Shown here in pieces: positions 44,901-54,018 of a stretch of 60,975 bases of DNA. The translations under genes were made by a program, and so were the position numbers. Position 1 is the stretch's first letter, and the number at the start of each line of letters is the position of its first letter. The notes under the pieces are model-generated. The model was not told the origin of the DNA and did not search any database. It saw only the letters and a program-made list of their open reading frames with translations. Source of the DNA: Lachnospiraceae bacterium (GTDB lineage: Bacteria; Bacillota; Clostridia; Lachnospirales; Lachnospiraceae). The DNA lies in the NCBI GenBank assembly GCA_024403555.1, contig JAKSRP010000006.1, positions 1 to 60,975 on the forward strand, read 5' to 3'.

Positions 44901-45885
44901 GCCTAGAGAAAATTATAATGAGAGTGTCTGGGGCAAATTTAACCGCTGGCTCCATGGGCTTTCTCCTATTGAATACAAATCTTCTCGTCAGTGGCATTAT
45001 ACAGATGAAGAACTGAGAGAAAAGTTTGAAGCGGATATCGCACGTGCCCATGCAGCACAGCAAAAAGAAAAACGTCTTTATGCGAAATATCGTTACTGGC
45101 CGGATAAAAAAGGGGTACCGCTTTATGAAAAGATTTATCGTGTAATCGCAGTTTTGGTATGTATTGCGGTAATCATTTCTTTATTAATTATGGTAGCTCA
45201 TCTTCCAATTGTTGGGCAGTATGACAATCCGGTGAATAATGAAGTGTCACAAAGATACATTGAACAGGGTATTCAGGAAACCGGGGCGGTCAATATTGTA
45301 TCCGGTATGATTCTTGACTACCGAGCATTTGATACCTTTGGAGAATCCCACGTACTGTTCATCGCAGCAAGCGTTGTATTTATCATTTTACGACTGGGTA
45401 TCGGAAAAGAAAAAGAAATCGAGGAAGAGAAGGCTAGGGAAGCAGAAAATGACCGTAACTTTGAGCCGGCCAATGACTCTATTCTCCAGATGATTACAAG
45501 AATTCTTGTTCCGATTATCTTTATTTTTGGTGTCTATGTTATTTTATTTGGTCATTTAGGACCAGGTGGAGGCTTCTCAGGCGGCGCGATTATCGGTGCC
45601 GGTTTGATTCTTTATCTCGAAGCCTTTGGATTTGAAAAAATCGAAAAGTTTTTCACATTAAAAACCTATCGTGCGATTTCAATCACCGGTCTGCTTTGCT
45701 ATGCAATCAGTAAGGCTTATTCCTTCTACACCGGTGCAAATGGAATTCACAGCATTATTCCGCTTGGAACACCAGGTCATATTTTATCAAGTGGTCTGAT
45801 CTTAGTGTTAAATATTTGTGTTGGTGCGGTTGTTGCATGTACAATGTATGGTTTTTATGTATTATTCAGAAAAGGAGATTTCTAA
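44893..45885 (+). CDS. MbhE-MrpB fusion subunit with cytoplasmic N-terminal extension
   Basis: A 330-residue protein. The first about 75 residues are soluble and charged (WHYTDEELREKFEADIA, KRLYAKYRYWPDK). Then come one TM (about 80-105) and an MbhE-like extracellular segment (SQRYIEQGIQETGAVNIVSG, YRAFDTFGESHVLF). After a charged loop follows an MrpB/MbhF-like four-TM domain (LFGHLGPGGGFSGGAIIGAG). In classical mrp operons these pieces belong to MrpA's C-terminus and MrpB. The N-terminal extension is unassigned. Confidence 0.82.
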   Translation: MSKPRENYNESVWGKFNRWLHGLSPIEYKSSRQWHYTDEELREKFEADIARAHAAQQKEKRLYAKYRYWPDKKGVPLYEKIYRVIAVLVCIAVIISLLIMVAHLPIVGQYDNPVNNEVSQRYIEQGIQETGAVNIVSGMILDYRAFDTFGESHVLFIAASVVFIILRLGIGKEKEIEEEKAREAENDRNFEPANDSILQMITRILVPIIFIFGVYVILFGHLGPGGGFSGGAIIGAGLILYLEAFGFEKIEKFFTLKTYRAISITGLLCYAISKAYSFYTGANGIHSIIPLGTPGHILSSGLILVLNICVGAVVACTMYGFYVLFRKGDF

Positions 45886-45887
45886 CA

Positions 45888-46259
45888 ATGGTAGTAAATT
45901 TGTTTCACAATTACTATGAAACAGTAGCCGTGATCTTATTTAGTATCGGTTTCACTACACTGCTGTTGCATAGAAATATGATTAAAAAGATTATTGGACT
46001 TAACATCATGGATACTGCTGTGTATCTTTTCCTTGCAGCAAAAGGTTATATTGTAGGAAAAGCAGCACCGATCGTAGTTGATGGTGTGCAGTCTCAGAAA
46101 GCATATATTAACCCGATTCCTGCGGGACTTGTCCTTACCGGAATCGTTGTATCTGTCAGTGTTACTGCGGTTATGCTTGCGCTGACGATTCGTCTTTACC
46201 GAAGATATGAATCATTAGATATTGATGAAATCACGATGAAAGCAAATATGGAGGGCTAA
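45888..46259 (+). CDS. mrpC: Mrp-type antiporter subunit C (NuoK-like)
   Basis: A 123-residue protein with three TM segments; KKIIGLNIMDTAVYLFL and INPIPAGLVLTGIVVSVSVTA are typical of MrpC/NuoK. ATG 45888 was chosen because AAAGGAG of the preceding gene's end lies just upstream and upstream in-frame codons make a non-family sequence. It starts 2 bases after the preceding stop. Confidence 0.92.
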   Translation: MVVNLFHNYYETVAVILFSIGFTTLLLHRNMIKKIIGLNIMDTAVYLFLAAKGYIVGKAAPIVVDGVQSQKAYINPIPAGLVLTGIVVSVSVTAVMLALTIRLYRRYESLDIDEITMKANMEG

Positions 46260-46262
46260 ATA

Positions 46263-47759
46263 ATGGATTTTATTCGCAATTTTCCGTTCTTTGGCATCTT
46301 CTTTTGCATGTCATCCGGAGTTATTAATTCAATTCTGCCCGGCAAATGGGCAAAACGTGTATCGCTTACGGCGATTACAGCCAATTTAGCAGCATCTGTC
46401 TGTGTGGCATATTATACCATCAAGACAAATGTCAGCACCGTCTTTATCATGGGGCATCATCCGGCACCATGGGGCAATGAAATCCGTTTTGGTATTTTAG
46501 AAGGCTGTTTTGCAACGTTCTTCTGTATCATTATGTTATTGTCCGTTCTTGGCGGTATCAAACGTTTAGAAGAAGATATTTCTGAAAAACGATCCAATTT
46601 ATTTTATGTAATGGTAAACCTCATCTTAGCAGCGGCATTAGCCCTTGTTTATACCAATGACTTGTTTACCGGTTACGTATTTATTGAAATTATGACAATC
46701 GGTGCCTGTGGTCTGATTGTTATTCGAGGAGAAGGAAGATCTCTTGTTGCGTCTGTAAAATATATGATCATGAGTTTGATTGGTTCTGGTCTGATCTTAA
46801 TCAGTTTATCTATTATTTATGACATTACCGGACATCTGCTTATGTCTAATATTCAGGAAACCATTCATGTGATGGTGGAAAATGGTCAGTATTTAAATCC
46901 ACTGACAACATCCATTGCACTTATTTCAGTAGGTCTTGCTATGAAGAGCGCGTTGTTTCCATTCCATTCCTGGCTTCCGGATGCATACACATATGCAACC
47001 TCAACTTCAAGTGCGATTTTATCTTCTCTGATTTCAAAGGCATATATTTTCCTTTTGATTAAAATTTATTATCGTGTTATTGGAATTGACATTATCTTTT
47101 CTAATAAGATGATCAATTTGATGTTTGCTTTTGGTATTCTCGGTATGATCATTGGGTCATTAAGAGCAATCTATCAGGATGACTTAAAACGAATGATCGC
47201 ATATTCATCTGTAGCACAGATTGGCTACATTTATATGGGAATTGGTCTTGGAACCCATGCCGGTATGATGGCGGCATTGTTCCATATTATGTCCCATTCT
47301 ATCTCAAAAGCAATGCTCTTTATTGCAGCTTCCGGATTATCTACCGTTTCCGGACGAAGTTGTAAATATACACATTTACAGGGATCTGCTCACCGAAATA
47401 AAGTTGCGGGTATTGCATTCTTAGTTGGAGCACTTTCTATGATCGGGCTTCCATTAACCGGCGGATTTATCTCCAAGGTTTATTTTGCACAGGCAGCAAT
47501 CAATGATCCTAGTAGCTGGAAGATGATTATTACCGTGATTACTCTTGCAATCAGTACTTTACTGAATGCCGTTTACTTTATGAGAGCAATTATCTGCATT
47601 TATCAGCCAGTGAAAAAACTGCCAAAAAATATTGTCAGACGCAAAGATTATCGTATGACATTTGCACTTTTGGCATTTATCGTTGCAAACATTGTGCTCG
47701 GTGTAAAATCCGATGCAATTGTACAATTGATTACCTTTGGTCTTGGTATGTTTAATTAG
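46263..47759 (+). CDS. MrpD/NuoN-like proton-translocating subunit 1
   Basis: A 498-residue antiporter-like protein with about 14 TM segments. Family features are ALFPFHSWLPDAYTYATSTSSAILSS split over two TMs, the YQDDLKRMIAYSSVAQIGYI block and the HIMSHSISKAMLF segment. A conserved Glu in TM5 is in FIEIMTIGACG. It is the closest of the three to MrpD. The start has GGAGGG 8 bases upstream within the mrpC end. Confidence 0.9.
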   Translation: MDFIRNFPFFGIFFCMSSGVINSILPGKWAKRVSLTAITANLAASVCVAYYTIKTNVSTVFIMGHHPAPWGNEIRFGILEGCFATFFCIIMLLSVLGGIKRLEEDISEKRSNLFYVMVNLILAAALALVYTNDLFTGYVFIEIMTIGACGLIVIRGEGRSLVASVKYMIMSLIGSGLILISLSIIYDITGHLLMSNIQETIHVMVENGQYLNPLTTSIALISVGLAMKSALFPFHSWLPDAYTYATSTSSAILSSLISKAYIFLLIKIYYRVIGIDIIFSNKMINLMFAFGILGMIIGSLRAIYQDDLKRMIAYSSVAQIGYIYMGIGLGTHAGMMAALFHIMSHSISKAMLFIAASGLSTVSGRSCKYTHLQGSAHRNKVAGIAFLVGALSMIGLPLTGGFISKVYFAQAAINDPSSWKMIITVITLAISTLLNAVYFMRAIICIYQPVKKLPKNIVRRKDYRMTFALLAFIVANIVLGVKSDAIVQLITFGLGMFN

Positions 47760-47769
47760 GAGGAAAAAG

Positions 47770-49242
47770 ATGAAAGAAATGATAATTTTAATTCCGATTT
47801 TTCTTCCGATTATTGCAGGTCTTGTTTTAAGAAACATACCATCCATGAAGGAAAATCGAAAGATAAGAGACTGCTATCTGATGTTTTTCTTAACTGCAGA
47901 GCTGATTCTCGTATGGGCCATGATGTTAAAAAATGGTCTTGCTATTGACTTATTCACCATTGTAGATGATGTAAAGATTCGTTTTTGTATTGATCCACTT
48001 GCTATGTGGTTTACAGGAATGGTATCTGTCATCTGGTGGGTTGTAGGGATTTATTCTCTTGAATATATGAAACATGCAAAAAAAGAACAAAGCTATTATA
48101 CTTTCTATCTGATTTCAGAAGGTGTGCTTTGTGGTCTTATTTATGCGGGCAATTTAGTAACCTTATACATGTTCTATGAATGTATGACTTTACTTACGAT
48201 GCCTATGGTATTGCATGACCGAACAAGAAGATCGGTTGCAGCAGCACGTAAATATATGTTTTATTCCATCTTTGGTGCATCCTGTGCTTTAGGTGGTATC
48301 ATCCTTTTATATGTGAATGCTCCATCGATTATCTTTACACCGGGCGGAGTATTTGATGAGGCATCCTTTGCTCTTCATCCAACGATGTACTTGATTATTG
48401 CAGCAGTTATGATCGTTGGTTTTTGTGGCAAATCCGGTATGTTCCCTCTTCATTCCTGGCTGCCAACGGCACATCCGTTAGCACCGGCACCAGCTTCTGC
48501 TGTACTTTCTGGTATTATTACCAAGATGGGTGTTGTAGCCGTAATTCGAACTGTTTTTTATATTTTTGGTGCAGATTTTCTGCGTGGAACCTGGGTTCAG
48601 ATTATGTGGATGATTCTTGCAACGATCACAATCTTCATGGGATCAATGATGGCATTTTTAGAACCATCTATGAAGAGAAGATTTGCTTACTCTACCGTAA
48701 GTCAGGTTTCCTATATTTTATTGGGACTTTCTACGATGTCCTTAGAAGGTCTTACCGGAAGTTTCTTACATGTAATTTTCCATTCCATGGCAAAAATTGT
48801 ATTGTTCTTAACTGCTGGTGTGATCATTTACTATACTGGTGAAAAGAAGGTGCCAAACCTTTCTGGTATCGGAAAACAGATGCCAATTGTTATGGTTCCA
48901 TTTACCGTAGCAGCAGCATCCTTAGTCGGAGTACCATTTTTCTCCGGATTTATTAGTAAGGAATTTCTTGCCCATGGTACGTTAGAGGCAGGTGTTCCAT
49001 ATCTTCAGTACATTACACCGATTGTATTACTGATTTCAGCAACCTTAACAGCAGGATATTTATTCCCAATTGTCATTGACGGATTTTATCCGAAAAACGA
49101 GAAAAAGGTTTATACAAAGATCAATGTGGATCCAAAGATGTGGGGATCTCTCATTATCCTGGCTGTTTTAACCATCGCCATTGGTGTATTCCCGAATCCG
49201 CTTTCTCACTTTGTGGAAGCTTTCGTGGAATTACTCTTATAG
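47770..49242 (+). CDS. MrpD/NuoM-like proton-translocating subunit 2
   Basis: A 490-residue antiporter-like subunit with about 14 TM segments; the Glu of FYECMTLLTMP, GMFPLHSWLPTAHPLAPAPA and EPSMKRRFAYSTVSQVSYI are the family blocks. ATG 47770 has AGGAGG 7 bases upstream and avoids 11 untypical residues from an in-frame upstream codon. Multiple such subunits imply more than one ion path. Confidence 0.9.
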   Translation: MKEMIILIPIFLPIIAGLVLRNIPSMKENRKIRDCYLMFFLTAELILVWAMMLKNGLAIDLFTIVDDVKIRFCIDPLAMWFTGMVSVIWWVVGIYSLEYMKHAKKEQSYYTFYLISEGVLCGLIYAGNLVTLYMFYECMTLLTMPMVLHDRTRRSVAAARKYMFYSIFGASCALGGIILLYVNAPSIIFTPGGVFDEASFALHPTMYLIIAAVMIVGFCGKSGMFPLHSWLPTAHPLAPAPASAVLSGIITKMGVVAVIRTVFYIFGADFLRGTWVQIMWMILATITIFMGSMMAFLEPSMKRRFAYSTVSQVSYILLGLSTMSLEGLTGSFLHVIFHSMAKIVLFLTAGVIIYYTGEKKVPNLSGIGKQMPIVMVPFTVAAASLVGVPFFSGFISKEFLAHGTLEAGVPYLQYITPIVLLISATLTAGYLFPIVIDGFYPKNEKKVYTKINVDPKMWGSLIILAVLTIAIGVFPNPLSHFVEAFVELLL

Positions 49243-49257
49243 GAAAGGAGAAAGATT

Positions 49258-50730
49258 ATGGGTACATGGATTTTAATTGTTCCAATTCTTCTGCCAATTA
49301 TTGGTGGGGCAATGCTTTACTTCTTTCCAATTCAGAATGACAAAGTAAGACAGCTTTATGTATTTGGCGTAACCATCGTAAACTCTATTATTGTATGGGC
49401 ACTTCTTATTAAAGGGGTGGATGGACAGTTTACGTTAGTCAATATGGCACAGGATCTTGATATTAAATTCCATATCGACGGACTCTCACGAGTATTTGGT
49501 GGAATTCTTGCAGGACTGTGGCCATTAGCATCATTATATGCTTTTGAATATATGAAACATGAAGGAAGACATAATTTGTTCTTCTGTTTCTATACAATGA
49601 CCTTTGGGGTTTGTGTAGGGATTGCCTTTGCGGCAAACCTTATGACATTATATATGTTCTATGAACTTATGACATTATCGACGCTTACTCTGGTTATTCA
49701 TAAACTTGATCAGCCGGCCATCTTAGCAGCAAGAAAATATATGGTTTATTCCCTTGCTGGAGCAGCATTTGCTTTTATCGGCTTTATGTTTGTTCATCGT
49801 TATGGCGTTTCCACGGACTTTGTTTATGGTGGCGTCTTAAATAAAACTTTAATCATAGGACATGAAAGACTTCTTCGTTTCGTCTTTCTTATGATGGTCA
49901 TTGGTTTTGGTGTAAAAGCAGCTATTTTCCCATTCCATGGATGGCTTCCAACTGCATCCGTTGCGCCAACACCAGTAACAGCCCTTTTACATGCGGTTGC
50001 TGTCGTTAAGGCAGGTGTATTTGCAATCATGCGAGTAACCTACTATAGTTATGGTGTAGATTTCATTTATGGAACCTGGGCACAGAATATTATGATGGGA
50101 TTTGCCATCGTAACAATCGTATTCGCTTCCTCAAAAGCGGTAAAAGAAATTCATTTCAAACGAAGATTGGCTTACTCAACTATCAGTAACCTGTCCTATA
50201 TTGTATTTGCTGCATCTCTTATGACACCACTTGGTCTTGAAGCAAGTCTTGCTCATATGGTTATGCATGCAGTGATGAAAATTATGTTATTCTTCTGTGC
50301 CGGTGCAGTTATGCATCAGACCGGTGTAGAATATATTTATCAGTTAAAAGGTCTTGGTAAGAAGATGCCATTTATCTTTTCCTGTTTTACTCTTGGATCT
50401 GCAGCGATGATGGGGGTTCCTGGAATGGGCGGATTTATCAGCAAATGGTCTATCGAAAAAGCAGCAGCGAACTTAGGTACTCCAATGGCTTACGTTGGCT
50501 TTGTGGCAATTCTTTTCTCTGCATTTTTAACTGCAGTATATTTATTCTCTATTGTAGTAAAAGCATTCTTCCGTCAGGAAGAGATTGCCGGAGAAGATAT
50601 GCGAAATAAGGATCCAAATCTTTATATGACAGGTCCAATTGCGCTGCTTACAATAGCCATATTTGTACTTGGCATGTATTCCGGACCACTTATGAAGTTA
50701 CTCGAAACAATTGCTTATGGAAAGATGTAG
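49258..50730 (+). CDS. MrpD/NuoM-like proton-translocating subunit 3
   Basis: A 490-residue antiporter-like subunit similar in layout to the preceding one: FYELMTLSTLTLV (TM5 Glu), AAIFPFHGWLPTASVAPTPV, IHFKRRLAYSTISNLSYI and MHAVMKIMLFF. AGGAG lies 8 bases before the ATG. The protein ends 9 bases before the next start. Confidence 0.9.
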   Translation: MGTWILIVPILLPIIGGAMLYFFPIQNDKVRQLYVFGVTIVNSIIVWALLIKGVDGQFTLVNMAQDLDIKFHIDGLSRVFGGILAGLWPLASLYAFEYMKHEGRHNLFFCFYTMTFGVCVGIAFAANLMTLYMFYELMTLSTLTLVIHKLDQPAILAARKYMVYSLAGAAFAFIGFMFVHRYGVSTDFVYGGVLNKTLIIGHERLLRFVFLMMVIGFGVKAAIFPFHGWLPTASVAPTPVTALLHAVAVVKAGVFAIMRVTYYSYGVDFIYGTWAQNIMMGFAIVTIVFASSKAVKEIHFKRRLAYSTISNLSYIVFAASLMTPLGLEASLAHMVMHAVMKIMLFFCAGAVMHQTGVEYIYQLKGLGKKMPFIFSCFTLGSAAMMGVPGMGGFISKWSIEKAAANLGTPMAYVGFVAILFSAFLTAVYLFSIVVKAFFRQEEIAGEDMRNKDPNLYMTGPIALLTIAIFVLGMYSGPLMKLLETIAYGKM

Positions 50731-50739
50731 GTGAAGAAT

Positions 50740-52125
50740 ATGAGTTTTGCATTAAATCAAATCTGCGGCGAAGGCATGTTCTTTGAATACAATCTTGTAT
50801 CCGGGCTTGCTGCACTGATCACCATTGCAGTTGCATTAGCAGCAGTAACAAAACAACACAAAACGATGACAAAGATCATGACAGTCATCACAGGGTTTAT
50901 GGCAGCTGGAGTTTTTGGTGCCACAGATCTTTATACAAATTATATTTGTTTTGAGGTGGCTGGATTCGCATCCTTGTTTTTCATTTATGACAATGCTGCT
51001 CAGATTCGTCTGAAGCAAAGAAAGAATAAAAATAAACAGATTCAGGATGAAGATGGTGGTGACGATACAAGTGATGTGATCGAAGAAGTGCCGGTATTTG
51101 TTGTTGGATCTATGGGCGACGGTAAAAGTATTATTGCTTCAAAAAGTGAATCCAGCAAAGAATATCTTGGATGGATCGTAATTACCGGCATGATTATGGC
51201 GATGGGAATGTTCTTTATGTCCTGTTTTGCACATACTTTAGAATTTGACCACATGACACCGCAGATTTTTGCGGGTGGCTGGGTATATGCAATGGTATTT
51301 TGCTATTATGTTGGATTTGCCGCTCGTGCTGCACAAGTGCCTTGTCATAGCTGGCTCCATCAGTACTGTGCACAGCTGGACGGATTTACTGGAATGTGTG
51401 CATCCATTCTTCTCCTTCCGGGAGGAATCTGGAGCATCTATATGCTGTTCCCAAGACTTTTCCCACACAATATGCACTGGGAAGGTTTCTTTGTTCTGAT
51501 GAGCATCGTTGGTGTCGTAGTAGCCATTGTAAAATATTCCAATGCAGTAACCGGAAAATGCAAGATGTCTGCGATCTATATGCTCATTATGTCACTGACT
51601 CAGCTGTTTTTCGTTACCGTTAATGTGGAATACGGCATTTTACTTGGCATGCTTGCAATTTTAATTGCTTACTTTACTTATGGACGTAAGATTGAAAATG
51701 CAGAGTATCCAGAACCGGTATTTGATCTTCGTTGGTGTTCTATTGAAAATCTGGTTTACAAACCTGCTTTTAAAGTGGGATTTCCGGTATTTTTCGGAAT
51801 CATCTTCCGAATTATTGATTACCTTCCGGATACAATCATTGCATTTTTCAGAGGAACCGTCTTTATGGATTCTAATCAGAAAATCTGGGATAAAGTCGGA
51901 ACTCCTTTTGCATATATTATCGGTAAAGGACTTGATGATATCACTCGCGGTTTAAACCGTACCTTGCTTAAGAATCATCCATTCAAGCATTCCTTTATCA
52001 ATGGAATCGCAGTTGCTAAGCAGGAAGCCAGAGCGACAACCGGTATTTTTATGAAATCCGTATCCTTTGGATTGATGCTTTTTGCCATCGGTATGATCGC
52101 TACGCTTGTCTATATGGCGTATTAG
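50740..52125 (+). CDS. divergent NuoL/MrpA-like membrane subunit with Walker A-like loop
   Basis: A 461-residue protein with about 8-10 TM segments. It resembles an antiporter subunit by ARAAQVPCHSWLHQYCAQLDGFT and FEVAGFASLFFIYDN, but it is shorter and lacks the usual TM5-TM8 Glu/Lys blocks in full. A charged cytoplasmic loop (about 90-142) contains VGSMGDGKS at 122-130, a perfect GxxxxGKS Walker A pattern; no Walker B is evident. The start ATG at 50740 has AGGTGA 5 bases upstream; GTG at 50731 is an alternative. It ends the operon and may play the MrpA-like role. Confidence 0.75.
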   Translation: MSFALNQICGEGMFFEYNLVSGLAALITIAVALAAVTKQHKTMTKIMTVITGFMAAGVFGATDLYTNYICFEVAGFASLFFIYDNAAQIRLKQRKNKNKQIQDEDGGDDTSDVIEEVPVFVVGSMGDGKSIIASKSESSKEYLGWIVITGMIMAMGMFFMSCFAHTLEFDHMTPQIFAGGWVYAMVFCYYVGFAARAAQVPCHSWLHQYCAQLDGFTGMCASILLLPGGIWSIYMLFPRLFPHNMHWEGFFVLMSIVGVVVAIVKYSNAVTGKCKMSAIYMLIMSLTQLFFVTVNVEYGILLGMLAILIAYFTYGRKIENAEYPEPVFDLRWCSIENLVYKPAFKVGFPVFFGIIFRIIDYLPDTIIAFFRGTVFMDSNQKIWDKVGTPFAYIIGKGLDDITRGLNRTLLKNHPFKHSFINGIAVAKQEARATTGIFMKSVSFGLMLFAIGMIATLVYMAY

Positions 52126-52178
52126 GATGCAAATGTTCTTGCAATCCGCTAATTTTTCAAGTAAACTAGAATAGTTAT

Positions 52179-52215
52179 GGGCCATGGGTATGGTTATAAC
52201 CCATGGTCCTTTTTT
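52179..52215 (+). terminator. terminator after the antiporter operon
   Basis: GGGCCATGGGT/ACCCATGGTCC, 11 pairs with one wobble, followed by six T. Confidence 0.9.
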
Positions 52216-52241
52216 ACATGAAATATTTAAACATTTATGAT
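52213..52241 (+). promoter_or_regulatory. promoter for gltX
   Basis: TTTACA (52213-52218), 17 bases, TATGAT (52236-52241). The -35 lies in the T-run of the preceding terminator. The leader is about 20 bases, so no T-box is possible from this start. Confidence 0.7.
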
Positions 52242-52266
52242 AAAGAGAAAAAGGAAGGATTTTTAG

Positions 52267-53913
52267 ATGGACAATCAGAAATTAGCACAACTTTTATTTC
52301 CAGAAGTAACAACAACCATCGATGAAGTGGAAGCAAGATTCCCAGCAAGAGATCTTCCAGAAGGAGCACAGGTAACTCGTATGGGTCCTAGCCCAACTGG
52401 TTTCATTCATCTTGGAAACTTATACAGTGGTTTAGCAGATGAACGTATCGCTCATCAGAGCGGTGGTATTTTCTACTTACGAATTGAAGATACAGACAAC
52501 AAACGTAAAGTAGAAGGTGCTGAAGACATCATCATCTCCGTATTAAAATATTTTGGCATCGAATTTGACCAGGGTGCAGGTATTGAATCTCCAGAAAGCG
52601 ATGCATACGGACCATATTATCAGAGACAGCGTAAAGACATTTATCATGTATATGCAAAGAACTTAGTTGCACAGGGACTTGCATACCCATGCTTCTGTAC
52701 AGAAGAAGAAATCGCACAAATCAAAGAAAAACAGACAGAACAGAAAGTCATCACAGGTTACCATACAACATGGACAAGATGTCGTGATTTAACTCTTGAA
52801 CAGATTGAAGAAAAAATCGCAGCAGGTATGCCATATACCTTACGTCTTCGTTCTCAGGGGAAAGAAGGCAATGATATCATCTTCCGTGACCAGATCCGTG
52901 GCAGTGTAAAATTCCCTGAAAATATCATGGATGTCGTTATCTTAAAGAAAGATGGTATTCCAACTTACCACTTTGCACATGCAATTGATGATCATTTAAT
53001 GCATACAACAATGGTTATTCGTGGAGAAGAATGGTTATCTTCTGTTCCAACACACGTAGAACTTCATAAAGTATTAGGCTTCCGCCTTCCAAAATATGCG
53101 CATACTGCACACTTAATGAAGATGGATAATGGAAACAAGAGAAAGCTTTCCAAGAGAAAAGACCCTGAATTATCCTTAGATTACTATCGTCAGGATGGTT
53201 ATCATCCACAGGGCGTTAAGGTATACTTAATGACTCTCTTAAATTCCAACTTCGAACAGTGGTATGACAAACATCCAAACAGCCCAATTGAAGAATTCCC
53301 ATACAGCGTTAAGAAGATGTCAAAATCTGGTGCATTATTTGACATCATGAAGTTAAATGATATCTGTAAAAACGAATTCTCCAAGTTAGAACCAGAAGAT
53401 GTATATGAATTCTTACATACATGGTGTACAAACTATCATCCAGACATGGTAGATGTATACTTTGCAGATAAAGAAAAATTCATTAAGATCTTAGAGCTTA
53501 CTATGGGTGTTCATCAGAAGCGTCGTCGTAAAGACTTTATCAACGCAAAACAGATTATGGAAAGCATCCACTATTTCTTTGATGCAACTTATCATATCGT
53601 AGATGAACAGAAATACGATGCAGAAACAGTAGAAGCTGTATTAAAAGCTTATCTTGCATCCTATGATCACAGTGCAGATGCAAATGGCTGGTTCAATAAC
53701 ATCAAGGAAATCGGTGAACAGTTTGGATTTACAGGTAATATGAGAGAATACAAGAAAAATCCGGAAAACTTCAAGGGTAATGTATCTCATATCGCAGAAA
53801 TCATTCGTATCGCAACAGTTGGTCAGTCCAACTCTCCAGATCAGTGGGCAATTTATCACATCATTGGAGAAGATATGATGCGTGAAAGAATTGAAAAATA
53901 TTTAGCTAAATAA
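52267..53913 (+). CDS. gltX: glutamate--tRNA ligase
   Basis: A 548-residue class I synthetase that charges tRNA-Glu. The HIGH-like motif is in MGPSPTGFIHLGNLYSG (about 39-55), and the KMSKS-like motif is KRKLSKRKDPELS. It is longer than the common 480-residue bacterial form, a version seen in related Clostridia. Whether it also charges tRNA-Gln (with GatCAB) cannot be told here. GGAAGG lies 8 bases before the ATG. It has its own promoter and terminator. Confidence 0.92.
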   Translation: MDNQKLAQLLFPEVTTTIDEVEARFPARDLPEGAQVTRMGPSPTGFIHLGNLYSGLADERIAHQSGGIFYLRIEDTDNKRKVEGAEDIIISVLKYFGIEFDQGAGIESPESDAYGPYYQRQRKDIYHVYAKNLVAQGLAYPCFCTEEEIAQIKEKQTEQKVITGYHTTWTRCRDLTLEQIEEKIAAGMPYTLRLRSQGKEGNDIIFRDQIRGSVKFPENIMDVVILKKDGIPTYHFAHAIDDHLMHTTMVIRGEEWLSSVPTHVELHKVLGFRLPKYAHTAHLMKMDNGNKRKLSKRKDPELSLDYYRQDGYHPQGVKVYLMTLLNSNFEQWYDKHPNSPIEEFPYSVKKMSKSGALFDIMKLNDICKNEFSKLEPEDVYEFLHTWCTNYHPDMVDVYFADKEKFIKILELTMGVHQKRRRKDFINAKQIMESIHYFFDATYHIVDEQKYDAETVEAVLKAYLASYDHSADANGWFNNIKEIGEQFGFTGNMREYKKNPENFKGNVSHIAEIIRIATVGQSNSPDQWAIYHIIGEDMMRERIEKYLAK

Positions 53914-53927
53914 GAGATTACAACAAA

Positions 53928-53960
53928 GGGAGTCAAATTAATGACTCCCTTATCTTTTTC
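53928..53960 (+). terminator. terminator after gltX
   Basis: GGGAGTCA/TGACTCCC stem with an AATTA-type loop, followed by TTATCTTTTT. Confidence 0.85.
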
Positions 53961-53988
53961 TTTTACATATTAAGTGATATAATATAAT
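53955..53988 (+). promoter_or_regulatory. promoter region for map-greA-type operon
   Basis: Two overlapping TATAAT hexamers (53978-53983, with TGA before it, and 53983-53988). Possible -35 elements are TTTTTC at 53955-53960 and TTTACA at 53962-53967; neither gives ideal spacing for both. Confidence 0.5.
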
Positions 53989-54018
53989 ATTGAAGAAGTT
54001 TAGAAAGGAACAGTTAAT

